From: Cololabis saira
Lineage: Eukaryota > Chordata > Actinopteri > Beloniformes > Belonidae
Direction: 5' to 3'
Length of the DNA stretch: 64,000 nucleotides
NCBI RefSeq assembly: GCF_033807715.1
Contig: NC_084590.1
Coordinates: forward strand, 36,855,505 to 36,919,504
Below are positions 21,052 through 33,222 of this stretch, piece after piece. The position numbers were made by a program, and so were the translations under genes. The stretch's first letter is position 1; each line of letters starts with the position of its first letter. The notes below the pieces were generated by a model that had not been told where the DNA came from, did no database searches, and saw nothing but the letters and a program-made list of their open reading frames with translations.

Positions 21052-24000
21052 ATGGGTGGCCATGATGATGAAGATATGACATACGTTGTGAATAAACAAA
21101 AGCAAGATGAAGAGCTAAAAAACAAGCTGAATGATGGCAACCATTGGTGCGAGCAGGAGTCCACCAGCAACAATGCCAAGTGGGTCAAGGAAGGCCAGAA
21201 CCAGCTGAGAAAAGTGGCTGAGAATCAACAGGATCAGGACCATAACTGCAATATCAACCAGAATGGAAACCAGGAAGACTTTCCTCTCCAGAAAATCACT
21301 CAGGAAGAACAACTAGAAAACGAGGTGCAGACCAAGCCTCCTAAAGTAGCAATGACCCCTGGCCTCAGTCAGGAGGAGTCCAAGAACATCCTCAATGAGC
21401 CCCTAATTATCGACACTTTGGAGTCAACCGAGGAAAAGGATAAAGAGAGAGAAGAGGATGATAAAGAAAGGGAAAATAAGTCAGAGGAAGATGAGGAGAC
21501 ATCGGGTGGCACCGTGGGAGAAAAGAGTCTTGCTGAGTCTCAAAAAGAGGGCAGTGTTGTGGGGAGAAATGCTTGCCTCCTTTTCTCCAACATGAACGGG
21601 ACACCAAGTGATGAGGAGTCCAACTGGCCTGCACTGTCTCAGGACAACACCGCCGAAAGTTCTCCAAATGGCAACAGAGGTAATGAGAAGTACATGGGGT
21701 TGACTTTTAAGCCACACAGCCTGTAGAATGTCAATTCTTAGAGAGGGAAGTTTGCTGTCATAACAAAAATCCAAATGTTTATCAGTAGACGCTTGCATAC
21801 TGGCATTCTGTAACATTTACCCAAGTGTACCACCAATTGAACTCCAGTGCCCATTACACACTGGACCAGGCGAGAGTTAAAAATCCAGCAAACATGTGTC
21901 TTTATATACACAAAACTGGCATTCCAGAAACGATGTGCGACTCTACATCGCATCCGTCAAACATGACTGAAGATGTCATCTTTGTTGCACACCATTATCA
22001 AAACAATAATGGTGGAGGAGGCAGTGCTGGCAGCTTTCTTCATATTGTTATAAGTGTCGTGGCCCCCCTTTTTAAAAAGTGTCCTCGTGGGCTTCTAAAA
22101 GTGTGTGTGTGTGTCTGTGCACATGAAAGGCACAGGAATGAAAGAGTGATTGTGTGTGTGCTGATGTGTGGAGAAGTTGACTTGAACATTCAACTGTTTC
22201 TTTAGTTCTAAAATGTCTCCATAATGTAGCACCTGCTTTAATCTTCTCCTAAAATACCAAGAGGGTTTCTTATTTCTGTATCTCCCCAATTCAGTATTGT
22301 TAATTTATTTAGAGGGAATGAATAAGAAAAATGGACAAAGCAGCCAAAGGTTTTCTGTTTCTTCCACGTCACTGTGAAGGTGCCGAACGCCTTCAAGGTG
22401 ATCAGTTGTTAGGAATTCTTACACTTTTGTCTACCCCTAAAGGTGGAAAAAAGAGGATTGGTTTTTAAGCCTTCCAGAAAATAGTTCTAGGATACAGGAA
22501 TGACGACTGGGGAAAATGGGGAAGAAAGGCCAGTATGTAAGGGTCTTGTATTAATTTTTTTGTGTGGAATAGTCAGTTTACAATGCTTTGTTTAATTTAA
22601 ACATTTTAAAGAATAGTATTTTTTTTGTATTTGCGTTGTCACCATTGAAGTCTTAAATGCTTTTACTCTTGAACAACAACATGATTTCCTTTTCACATTT
22701 TGCTCTGCATTTTTTTAGAGTCCTTCTGGGACTCCAGTGCTTTTGAAACAGACACAGACCTGCCGTCAGGATGGATGAGGGTGCGAGATACATCAGGCAC
22801 GTACTACTGGCACATTCCTACGGGCACAACCCAGTGGGAACCTCCTTCCCCCTTGGGTAAAGTTGGTGACTCCATGATGTCCTCCAGTATGTCCCTAGAG
22901 ACTACACCCTGTGAGGAACCTGACGTGAGTGCAAGAGTAGATATTACTTGGCAGAAATATTGAAAAGTAAATTTATGATTAAAAAAAGTGTTTTCTATAT
23001 AATTTGCAGGAGTCATGGGCTCAGCTCTCTGGCACAGAGGAAGGTGCTGATGAAGGTGAACAATGGAAGGTAAGCCATTTCCAAATTTAAAATGAACACC
23101 CATTTTGCTGTCATATATGAATTGATCTCTCGATAGATCAAGTGAATACGTGATTCAAAAGATTATATGCAGTTTGGCCAAGGTCCCATACATTTCACAT
23201 GTGTGGCATGAGATACAGAGAACTGGTTTAATATTTCAAGAAGTAAAGTTATACAAGTTTTGAGCAATGGCTAGAGGAATTGTAATTCCCTTACATGGTC
23301 TTCCAAAACACCAGAATATGAATATGTAAAGATACAGTGATTGTCGGGGACTCTTCAAATGTCCCACATAGCTGCAGGACTGAAGGCATCTTTGGGTGTC
23401 TGTCATGCATAAAATTGTCCTTTTTTAATAGGAAAAAGCTTGAAGGAGGATTTTTGAGATGTTATTTTTCCTCTGGTCCCACATCTACTTTGTCATTGTG
23501 CCATTTTATGCACTTTTCAACATCAGTGACCAAAGAGAAGGTGTGGCAGTGGCACCCCCCCCCCCTCCCCCCACCCCCACCCCCCCCCCCCCCCCCCCCC
23601 CCCACCATGGTATCCAGCTACTTGGAACTTGTGGTTTATCCAGCTTTGGCCAGATGTTTATTTAGCTTGCTGTTGTGGGATTTCTATTGTCTATTACACC
23701 CCAAAGCAACATTTCATTTCATTGTTTTGTTTTGTTGGACACCGTTTCTTACAAAACATTGAAATGAATCAGGGTTTTGAGCCCAGATGGTCCCTCCTTG
23801 TGGGGGAAACTCATTGCAGCCTCTAGTTTCCAAAGTCTTATGCCTTTAGTCATTACCCGCAGTCTGTGACCCCCGGTGAGGATAGGACCAACCTTTGAAC
23901 AGAGATTTTTGCACAGCTTTGTTTCACCTTCAACAAACCACAACAGAGTTCGCATTACTGCCGATTCCACAGCAATTTACCTTTCTGCTGTTTCATTCTT

Positions 24001-25100
24001 CCCTCAATTGTGAACAAGATCCAGAGATACCTGAGGCAGCTCCTCCCTCCTAACCCCAAGAGGCCATTCAACCATTTTCTGACTAAAGCCATGGTCTTAG
24101 ATTTGAAAGTGCGGATTCTCCTCCCCAGTGCTTCACACTTGGCTGCTAACCGCTCCAAAGAAAGCTGAAGGTCACAGCTCCATGAAGCCAAAAAGGACCA
24201 CATCAGCAGTGGCTGAGCCCACCCCAGAGTCTACGGACTCAGCTTCCTCTGAGGAAGAGAAATGTTGGTTAGATTGAGAAGATACTCACAGTAGGGATGT
24301 CCCGATCAGGTTTTTTTGCCTCCGAGTCCGAGTCCTTTGATTTTGAGGACTTGCCGATACCGAGTCCCGATCCGATACTTTTTATAAAACAATAAAAAAT
24401 GAAGAAGAGAAAATAAAATTATGCAGGATGACCCTTTTATTATATTTTAACATGTGTACTGTAAACTGAGCACATAGGAGGTAGGCAGCTTGAACATTCT
24501 TAAGTCAGTATAAAAAATTTTAATGAGCAGAGAGACTGCATCTGCAGCTGATGTGTTGCCTGCCATTACAGGTAATTTTTATTCATCATTTTGTTTGGTA
24601 ACATTTTATTTATATTGTTATTTGAAAAGGAGAACTTCTCCTTTTCCTTTTTTTTCCTTCTTTTTCTTCTTCTTCTCATAATTTAATTAACTCATCATGC
24701 ACTTTTTTTTGTTGACTTTGGTACCTGAGTTCTGGCTGTCGTGCGCAATATATCTCAGTGATTGGTTATTTACATCAACAACAACAGACATGATAGCATA
24801 GGACTGCTTCAGCTTCAAAACAAACAGGCGTGCTCTGCGCGCATGCGGTGCTCTCCGCGCATGCGGTGTATGGCTGCCGCTCCGAGCCCACTACTCCACG
24901 TGTGCGTAGGGTGCGCGTCGCCGCGAACCCTACGCTGTAGACTCTGCGTCGGTGCGACGCGGAACCATAAATCAACGCACACGTGGATGTCGGCGCCAGT
25001 GAGTATTTTCACCGGACATTTTGACCGGAGAGATTATAAAATACCGGACTGCGGCATATTTTACCGGACAAAGTCCGGCAATTACCGGACAACGGAAACC

Positions 25101-25158
<58 letters not shown>

Positions 25159-28100
25159 CATACATATATACGATTCCTGATCGGCTCATAACGTCCGAGT
25201 CCGGATCGAGTCTGCAATCACGTGATCGGCCCCGATTTCCGATCACGTGATCGGATCGGGACAACTCTAACTCACAGTATTCCTTCCACTGTCCAATGAC
25301 ACCCCCAGTCGCGTTTTAGGCACATGATGGCTTCTTGGAGCCAGTTAAAAGATTCTGCACATGCCAGTAACATCCCCCTCAAGGGACCCCAACATACACC
25401 CGAGGGGCTATAAGAGCTATGTATATATTGTTGCTCTTATTATGTGTGTTTTGTAACTCTTCTGCTCTTAACTGCTGCCAGTCTTTGCCAGGGGACCCTT
25501 GAGAAATGCATTCATAATGTCAAGAGTTTCTTTCACTTGTGAGATTAAGGTTGATAGATAATAAAATATAAGTCAGCTCACTCAGCCTGCCTCTCATCCA
25601 GAGCAATTACAGAGTGAGATAAGGTCAAGCCCCTCTCAAGGAGATGGTTTCCAGAACCCATACTGTTCATCAGGGTGACCCTGACTAAAGCTAGTCAGCA
25701 CCTCTCTGCCTCATACAAATTTAGGTTCTTTCCCCCACCAGAGGTAACTTTTTTTTATTCCCAAGAGCCAGCTTTGGAAGCTGAGGGTCAACATGTCACG
25801 GCCCATGCCTTCAGCTGCTTCCCATAACACACAGCACCAGACCCAAAGGCCCACTCCTGCAAGAAATTAGCTCACAGGAGATTCTCCTGCGATGCTCGGA
25901 TCAGTAAAAGAGAAATGTCTGTTATTACATCGTCAAAAAGAAGTCTCCAGTGCATAATTACTAGATTTATGAGTAATTATGGTTCCTGTTTCTTAAATTT
26001 TCTCATCTCAGCATACCAATTCGCTAATTTACACGTATCTAATTTATGTCTTAAAACTATTTTTGTGTTTCTCTTTATAAATAAGCATAGCAAGGTTAAA
26101 ATAACTAATTATTATGTTGGCTATTTATGCTCAGGAGGAAGGAGAAGTTGCATCTGATCAAAGTCTGAAGGAGTTTGAAGGAGCAACTCTACGCTATGCA
26201 TCTATCAACCTAAAGTATGTGATATCAACTCTCTGATTCGCCAGTATTTGAACCATTATCGCATTTGTCTGATTCTTTTCTCTGTTTTGCTCTGAATTGT
26301 CTTTTTTTCCCCTGCATCCATAGTTACAGTTGCTCCCAGTCTGACGAAGAAGAGAAGCTTGCTCCACAGTGCACAGATTTAGAAACCAAGGTAAATCCTG
26401 ACTGATGTTAGCAGTTTAGTAAGAGTTAAAGAACAAACGAAGACTCATTTCCTTCAATCAGACAGCATTTGAACATTTCAGTTTCATGTCCAAATTAAGA
26501 ATCTTACATCACCAAGTCAATTGATCAAATAGATAAAGAATAGAAATGTCTGAATTTAGCTACTCCATGGTTTTCTCTACTGCTTCTAGACGGAGGAGAC
26601 TTGCGGAATTCCTCAACTAGTCTTATTTATTTTATTTTATTAATGTTAGTTTTCTGAAGGAGTGTGGGTGTTTGAGAGGGAGTGTGTCCTTCACAAGCCC
26701 TAGTTTTATTTATTTATGGGCTGTCCCTTCCCTCCAACGAACGTCAAACAACAAAGTTATCACAAGGGAGATGGTGAACTCAAAGGTTACAAGATTCTTT
26801 ATAACACCTCTTCAACAAGTTTAAATATGAACAGAAGCAATAATTACAATCACTTATATATTTTAATCTACTACTCTGCTTATAAGTAGTTTTTTTTCTC
26901 CCAAATAATGATGTTTCTGAAAGAAGCTGTTGAGCAACATTGACATTTCTGAACAATATCTTTGCTAAAATTGAGTAAAACTACAAATTACATGTCTAAA
27001 AGGGGCTTTAAGATCTTGGATTTAATGTAACATATAATTAACTGTTTTTGAATATGAGATTGAGTCTTGTTTTTTTCCTGAGTTTTGATCTGTGGTAGTA
27101 TCGTAATTTTCTGAATTATCACTTGCAACTTCTTACTTCTTTTGGACAGTTGGAAAATGTAAAAACCCTTTTGTTGTAAGATATTGGAGACATGTTGCCT
27201 GTAATTTGTCTTGACTGACCCAATTGTACTTGTTATACCCATTGTATTTGTAATATTTGGGATTTGATAAATGACAAATAGTACTTTTCCCCCCCTGTAA
27301 GCATGGTTATGTCAGCTTGGCTCATGAGTGAACGGAAATTAATTTAGGGCCAAAACAACTAAATGTATTATATGGATCCATTAAAAGAAAGCGACAACGT
27401 AGTTTTCATGATTGTTTGAATTGTTTGACTGTGCAACAGTGCATTTTTTTGACATGTTGCATGTTTGTACTGTCAGTGTTTTGCAGTCCGCTCCCTGGGG
27501 TGGGTGGAGATGTCTGAGGAGGACTTGGCATCTGGCAAGAGCAGTGTTGCTGTCAACAACTGCATCAGGCAGCTCTCTTATCACAAACACAACCTCCATG
27601 ACACAGCTGGTATCTGGGGAGAGGTGAGGAGACGTTTTTGGCTTGTGCAGACACTTTGAAGGCAGTCAGTGTCTTGACTACTTTATCTTGCATTTCACTC
27701 TGCATTACAGTAGCATGTTGTTGTATTTAGTGGCTACAACGAGTCACCTGCTTCAAAGCAGTGCTTGTGTTGTCTTAGTTGTTGGGAATGTACAAATGAA
27801 GTAAGTGTTCTCACCTTTTTAAGTGAAAGGAGGTTTCCTGCAAAAATTGACAGTCATTTATGAAGACGTTCCTCAAATTATAAATATTGAATTGTAGTAA
27901 TTTCTGCAAAGTTGTCTTAATTTGGTGCTGGTGCTTACTGAAGTCAGTCAGCTCATACATGATGCATGTGTGCCACGGCAGGGTAAAGACATGCTAATGG
28001 TACTGGAGAACGACACCATGAACCTGATCGACCCGCTGGGTCAGGCGCTGCTTCATGCTCAGCCCATTGGCAGCATCCGGGTTTGGGGTGTTGGCAGAGA

Positions 28101-30427
28101 CAACGGCAGGTCAGTATCCACAGCTTGACACAAAGTGTCATTTATTAATTTATGCTTTGGTAAATTTAAACAAAGGATACGCACATACACAAATTATTTA
28201 TTGGCCTTATACATTTAATGCAAAATATAATATGAAAAAAATATATAGTCAGAAGCTCCATGCTCAAATGTCTTTTCCAATAGCAACTCTACTTCAAAAT
28301 TGAACTTTGGGGCTCATGTGCTCATTTTGATAGCAAATTCATTAAAATTGAAAGTGAAATATCTACATTTTATGTTGGGTTTTTTTTTCCTGATAACATT
28401 TTTATTTCTTTTTTTTCCCCTTTTCTGGTGGTGAAAAGTGGTGATGGTGCTTGTATTTGATATTTTTATCAAACAAGCACCAATACATCACAACAACAAA
28501 TGATTAGATAAATGTAATAACAAAAAACAAAATACAAAACAAAAAAGAAAAGAAAAAACAGAATTACACACATATATCCTTGTTATATTGCTATAATTCC
28601 ATGGTGAAGTAATGCCCATATTATTAAGTATAACAATGCAAGATTAACACACACCGGTATACATTTTATGTTTTGAATGATATGGATATATCTTCAGACT
28701 AGTGGTTGATTGAAGAGTTGTTGACATTTTTTCATATTCTGCTGTTATGATGCTGAGTTTTTGTTCAATTCAAGATAATGTTCAAAATGTCGAAGTGCAT
28801 CATCTTGTTTCTTCTGTGTGCTGCTGCTGCCCCCTGCTGGCTTTCTGTTAACACTGCAGACAGAGATTGCGGCTGAAAGATTACTGATCCTTTCTACCTG
28901 CCTACTGTCTGATCTCTAACTAAAGTTTCTTTGTTTCCCCTCATGCTGCATTCCCATCATATACAGGGAAAGGTATATATAATTAATATCCTGAAGATTT
29001 TAGTTGTGCCATTGTGGTTTTTACTAGTGTGTGCTTGTCTGTATGTGTGTATTGTTGCACGTAGGCATACCTGCTAAAGGTGGCTCACATTTACGCTGTG
29101 TAAATGACTCAACATTTGAATATGACCTTTTCCATCCCATTTCACCTACAGGGACTTTGCTTATGTGGCTCGAGACAACTTGACCCAAGTTCTGAAGTGT
29201 CATGTTTTTCGCTGTGACTCGCCTGCCAAGAACATCGCCACCAGCTTACATGAGATGTGTTCAAAGGTCAGCCCTCGTTAGAGTTAATTTAGCTTTATTA
29301 CAAATGCATTGTAACCTTGGAGTTCCTCATTGTAATTCAGATTTTTGATGCTAATTTTTATTTTAGATAATGATGGAGAGAAAGTCCGCTAGGCCAGGGA
29401 TGAGCAGACTGAACTCTGACTCCAGCAGACCGGTCATCCCTATTGAAGGTAAACTCAATCTTAAACTCAATCTTAAGCCATTTTAAACGTCTTGATGATT
29501 AACAGTGTAAACCAGATGTTGTCTCTTTTTTTTCTTCCTTAACAGAGTTTCCTGTTCCAAAAAATGAACTCTTCCAGCGCTTCCATGTTTACTATCTTGG
29601 TTGTGAGACTGTGGCCAAACCAGTTGGTAAGAAAAACTTAAGATTTGGATGTGGCAATAGTTTCAGTTGGTTTTACTAACTCAGCATCTAATGTTGTCTT
29701 CGGCAGGAATGGACACCATTAATGACGCATTAGAGGCAGCGGTTACTGGCAAAGACAAACATGACTGGACCCCTGTCTCCGTGAATATCGCACCAGCCAC
29801 TCTAACGATACTGTCAAAACAGGTAATCACACAAGCTTGACATGACAGTAAAACTCACATCAGGAGATGTTTTTCATAATTGGCATCGTAGATAGGATGT
29901 CAGTTGTATTTTAAGTATAAAAGTTACAAATGTTGGTTTCATCATTGTTTTGGTACACATGAGAAAACAGAATCATCTGACTTCAATCATTGGTTAATTT
30001 TGTGACTGTGACTTGACTTTTGGGTTGTTGTTTTTTTAAATGATTTATATTCCTACCTCTAGGATGACGAGGTGCTGTCAGAGTGCAGGGTGCGTTTCCT
30101 GTCATTCATGGGTGTGGGGAAGGACGTCCACACGTTTGCTTTCATCATGGCGGAGGGTCCCCGAGACTTCAGCTGTCACATGTTTTGGTGCGAACCCAAC
30201 GCTGCCAGTCTGAGTGAGTCTGTGCAGGCTGCATGTATGGTGAGTCCTAAACATCCCCGTCACCATCACACAAGACATTAGCAGGTCCATGGATATTTCT
30301 GTAATATCTCCAATATGATCAGTGAGCTGCACTCCAACACCGTGAGGCTTGTTGATTTTCTTTTGTTTTTTATTTATAAATATTTGTTTTTACTTGTCTA
30401 TATATATATATATATATTTATATTTAT

Positions 30428-30489
<62 letters not shown>

Positions 30490-30517
30490 TTATTTATTTA
30501 TTTATATGTATTATTTA

Positions 30518-30550
<33 letters not shown>

Positions 30551-31012
30551 CTTTACCCATGTACAAATAAAGGATTCAGAATCAGAATTTTCCCCATATT
30601 TAGCCAGGAACCCATCCTGTGTAACAGGAAGCACGATTTTTAGAATGTGGCCTCAACAATTTCAGACCACCTCTGAACATTGCCTGAGTGATCAGATGTG
30701 ATCTTAGACCGTTCTCACAGCGCTCTGTCCACAATAACCCACAATTCATTGATAGGTTTTAACGGGACCACAGACTTCATGCAGGAGTGTTTTTATTTGA
30801 ATCTACTGTATCTAAAGCACCATTGATGTTGTGTGTATTTTTGTTCATATCTTCAGCTTCGCTACCAGAAATGTCTGGATGCACGTCCACCCGGTCTAGC
30901 CTCCTGCCTGCCCACTCCTCCTGCCGACTCCGTTGCTCGGCGGGTCAAGAAGGGGGTGCAGAGTCTGCTGGGCAGCTTTAAGAGCTACAAGTCCGGTTCT
31001 CAGTCCCCTTGA
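21052..31012 (+). CDS. apbb1: Amyloid precursor protein-binding family B member 1 (Fe65), 14 coding exons
   Basis: Fe65 is a cytosolic and nuclear adaptor; PTB2 binds the NPTY tail motif of APP-family proteins. Exons: 21052-21679 (5' UTR from 21030), 22719-22924, 23010-23069, 26135-26214, 26324-26390, 27477-27623, 27982-28109, 28967-28972, 29152-29266, 29367-29448, 29546-29626, 29707-29822, 30063-30239, 30857-31012. They join in frame to 682 residues (human about 710). The acidic N-terminal half has [14 protein letters not shown] near residue 43. A WW domain spans about 224-253 ([20 protein letters not shown]), PTB1 about 348-490 ([20 protein letters not shown]) and PTB2 about 508-640 ([20 protein letters not shown]). 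The start ATGGGTG has a strong ACCATGG context. APBB1 is preferred over APBB2 because of the C-terminus [10 protein letters not shown] and because ilk is the neighbour. Confidence 0.95.
23565..23604. repeat. Poly-C tract
   Basis: A C-run broken by CCTCC and CCCAC inside apbb1 intron 4, intron of 23070-26134. Length is prone to sequencing error. Confidence 0.8.
24823..24976. mobile_element. Harbinger-like fragment inside the hAT element
   Basis: CCTACGCTGTAGACTCTGCG and CGCGGAACCATAAATCA match the right end of the palindromic MITE at 16799-16916. The left inverted repeat is missing or replaced by a duplicated CGCGCATGCGGTG segment. Confidence 0.5.
25103..25162. repeat. (TA)n microsatellite
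   Basis: About 25 TA units followed by CATACATACAT, inside the hAT element. Shadow poly-Ile/Tyr open frames come from it. Confidence 0.9.
25278..27476. other. apbb1 introns around the short linker exons
   Basis: Apart from the exons at 26135-26214 and 26324-26390 and the LINE remainder to about 25910, this stretch is AT-rich intron with no further element recognised. Confidence 0.5.
28430..28492. repeat. Imperfect hairpin in apbb1 intron
   Basis: Arms GTGATGGTGCTTGTATTTGA (28441-28460) and ATCAAACAAGCACC with ACATCAC (28468-28491) pair around an AT-rich loop. This could be a small palindromic element. It lies 470 bases before the microexon. Confidence 0.45.
28967..28972 (+). CDS. apbb1: apbb1 6-nucleotide microexon
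   Basis: GGAAAG is bordered by ATACAG upstream and GTATAT downstream. It joins the AG ending the exon at 28109 to the G opening the exon at 29152, turning GR-DF into GRERDF, so it adds two residues in PTB1. Mammalian Fe65 is known to have a neuron-enriched 6-nt exon adding Arg and Glu at this position. Skipping keeps the frame. Confidence 0.85.
30399..30551. repeat. (TA)n, (TTTA)n and poly-T tract
   Basis: Low-complexity DNA in the last apbb1 intron: TA repeats at about 30399-30484, TTTA units, then a run of about 30 T to 30550. Confidence 0.9.
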
Positions 31013-33222
31013 GCGGGAGCCAGGATGATCCACTTTGTCCATCACAGCAGCCCCTTTTCACTCCCACAAACACTTACACTCATTATTCTGCCACAATTTC
31101 GCCTTACAACTGTTTCTGTCGTCTAGTCATTTGTCCGTGTGGAGTAGCTTGTGACGATATGATAGTGTGTGTCAAAAAAGATTGAATTTAATCCTTTTTT
31201 TAACAGCGTTTACTTTGTACAAGAATTTTAAACTCATCTCCCAACATAAGAACCCCTGACATCAGAAGTTTTCATGACTGGGTTCTGTGAGTCTACTATT
31301 TTTGTGTTTTAACAGAAACAATGCTATGAATGTTGGACATGGATGTAATATATATAGTTTCACACAAGAATTAGTTTGAAAAAGAGAATATTAACCCCCA
31401 GACAGAAATGTTCTCCTCAGCTCATCCTCAATGTAATTCCCATCCTTATATGATTGACTTCCACAAGAATGTGCTGTGATGCAGCTGCTGTGAAGTATCA
31501 TCGTACTGATTTGTCTCCAACAGTACTGCATCTCTCTATACCATGAGCTTCTAATACAAGCACTGAAGTCATCGCAATTGTGTGCAATGTAACTCTGTCC
31601 CTGACAAACAATGTAATTTAGTCTTCCAAAGAATTGTATGGTCACCCGTTACATCATTAGCAAGCAAACGATCTCAGTGTCGTCTGTTCTCATCCATTTT
31701 GCATGAACATTTGCAAGCTCAGTGCTAGTGTGCAATAATCAGATGTTTCAGTATGATGTGGTGATAAGATGACTTCCTTAGAATTATTCTTTCACATAAC
31801 TGAGTAAATCTGAACAGATTGGATGTGAGGCCAACAGATCCGTGTTGTTGAGAATCCTTGTGTTATGATAGAAATGATAGTAGTTATCCAAAAACACAAA
31901 CTCTGGGGTTTGTCTCACAGCCATTTACCACCACCAACTACTGAATAGTACTGTAGAAACTCGCCACAAGCTGCATGTTTTGATAGTTTAGAGTTCTTGC
32001 TGCCTGCAGCAGTGTAGTGCTTAAGAGCCATCGGTGTATCCTGTAAATGCTTTGTGTTTCTGTTTGGAAAAAGGAGGCTGGGGCTGATGTCAGGTTTTTG
32101 TGTTGCATAGGCATGTCCCTCTGTTACCGTCTGTTTATCAGAAGCTAAGCAGGAGAGATGAGAGCAGGACAACATCTGTATTTACAGTTTGTGGAAAGCC
32201 CAGCAAGGATTTCTCCAGCAGTTTGTCTTTTTTTCCCCCTCGTCCACATTTTGAAATGTGTGGGTCTTAGCCTCTCCTTTTATTGTATCCTTTTTTTTTT
32301 ATTGTTTCCACACTACAATGTACACAATTAAGACATTTTTCACATTAACTTATTAGATGTAGTTTTTATAATGAATACACTAATAGCCAAGTTGTATCTT
32401 ATCAGTGTCTGTTGTCAGTGATCAATACTGTATGTAGCACAATAGTAATGATCAACATCAATAATAAGAATGCAGTTTGTTAGACGTTTTGGGCAGTTTG
32501 ATCTCTACAGAGCAATTATTAAGCTGCGTTGTTCAAAGTGTTTGAACACTGATTTCCAAGTGAGGTTTCTTGTTTTATGTAAGATTAAGCAAAAAATGCA
32601 TCGAGTCGTTAATACTTGAGATCAGATTGAAGAAATGGGGTATATTTTATGGAACATTGTGCAACAGCCCACATGTGGTCTGAGACACATTTTTATTAAT
32701 TTGAGTGATCTTATTTTAACAGCACTAGATTGCTTACAACTAAAGCAGTAGGTTTGTCTATCTTTCCCTTTTAGGGAAAATAGTGCCAAATTAAGTATAT
32801 TTAAAACAAACTACACGTCTGTTTAAATATATGATGCTGTCATATATTTGAAACAAAAGGTGTGAAAGAAATCCGTTTTATTGTCTCATTCAGTTGTGAA
32901 TCAATGCTCTGTGATGACCAGATTGTCTTAAACTGTCAGAATCATGGCTCCGAAACTCGTCCCAACTGCCTCTCGTCTATGTAAGATGTAACACTATAGA
33001 AACTAGCCTACATGGACTCATGTTACTGCCTCGTCACTCACGTGTCACTTGGAGTTATTGTGTTTTTTCTCCCACAAAGATTGCCGTTTCCAGTCGGTGG
33101 CAACACTAAAGCCAGACGAGTTAAAGAACATTAGCAGATTAATTTATTTCTGTTTATGTAAATTTGGTGTATAAAACGTATGTATATAAAAGTCATTGCA
33201 CAATAAATGTGAACATATCATA
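31013..33222 (+). other. apbb1: apbb1 3' UTR
   Basis: Non-coding DNA after TGA at 31010-31012. A clear AATAAA is at 33202-33207 in GCACAATAAATGTGAAC. A 2.2-kb UTR is plausible, but earlier signals could be used as well. Content is AT-rich without recognised repeats. Confidence 0.55.

Larger units (their letters stand above)
24292..25269. mobile_element. Non-autonomous hAT transposon with 8-bp target duplication
   Basis: The termini TAGGGATGTCCCGATC and GATCGGGACAACTCTA are inverted repeats. Both sides carry ACTCACAG (24284-24291 and 25270-25277), the 8-bp duplication expected for hAT. The element sits inside the LINE remnant. No transposase frame remains; the middle holds a Harbinger-like piece and a TA microsatellite. 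Confidence 0.85.
23760..25910 (-). mobile_element. RTE-like LINE remnant, split by a hAT insertion
   Basis: On the minus strand, 24203 down to 23955 reads [28 protein letters not shown] and [12 protein letters not shown], and a second frame continues with [10 protein letters not shown] and [19 protein letters not shown]. Together they follow the palm/thumb and C-terminal order of a very common fish LINE reverse transcriptase, now full of shifts. The element resumes after the hAT copy at 25270 (CAGTATTCCTTCCACTGTCC). The right limit is approximate. Confidence 0.7.

Noticed and set aside
24730..24780. Endogenous retrovirus or LTR
   Set aside because: No long terminal direct repeats, primer-binding site or gag/pol text was found here or elsewhere in the window.
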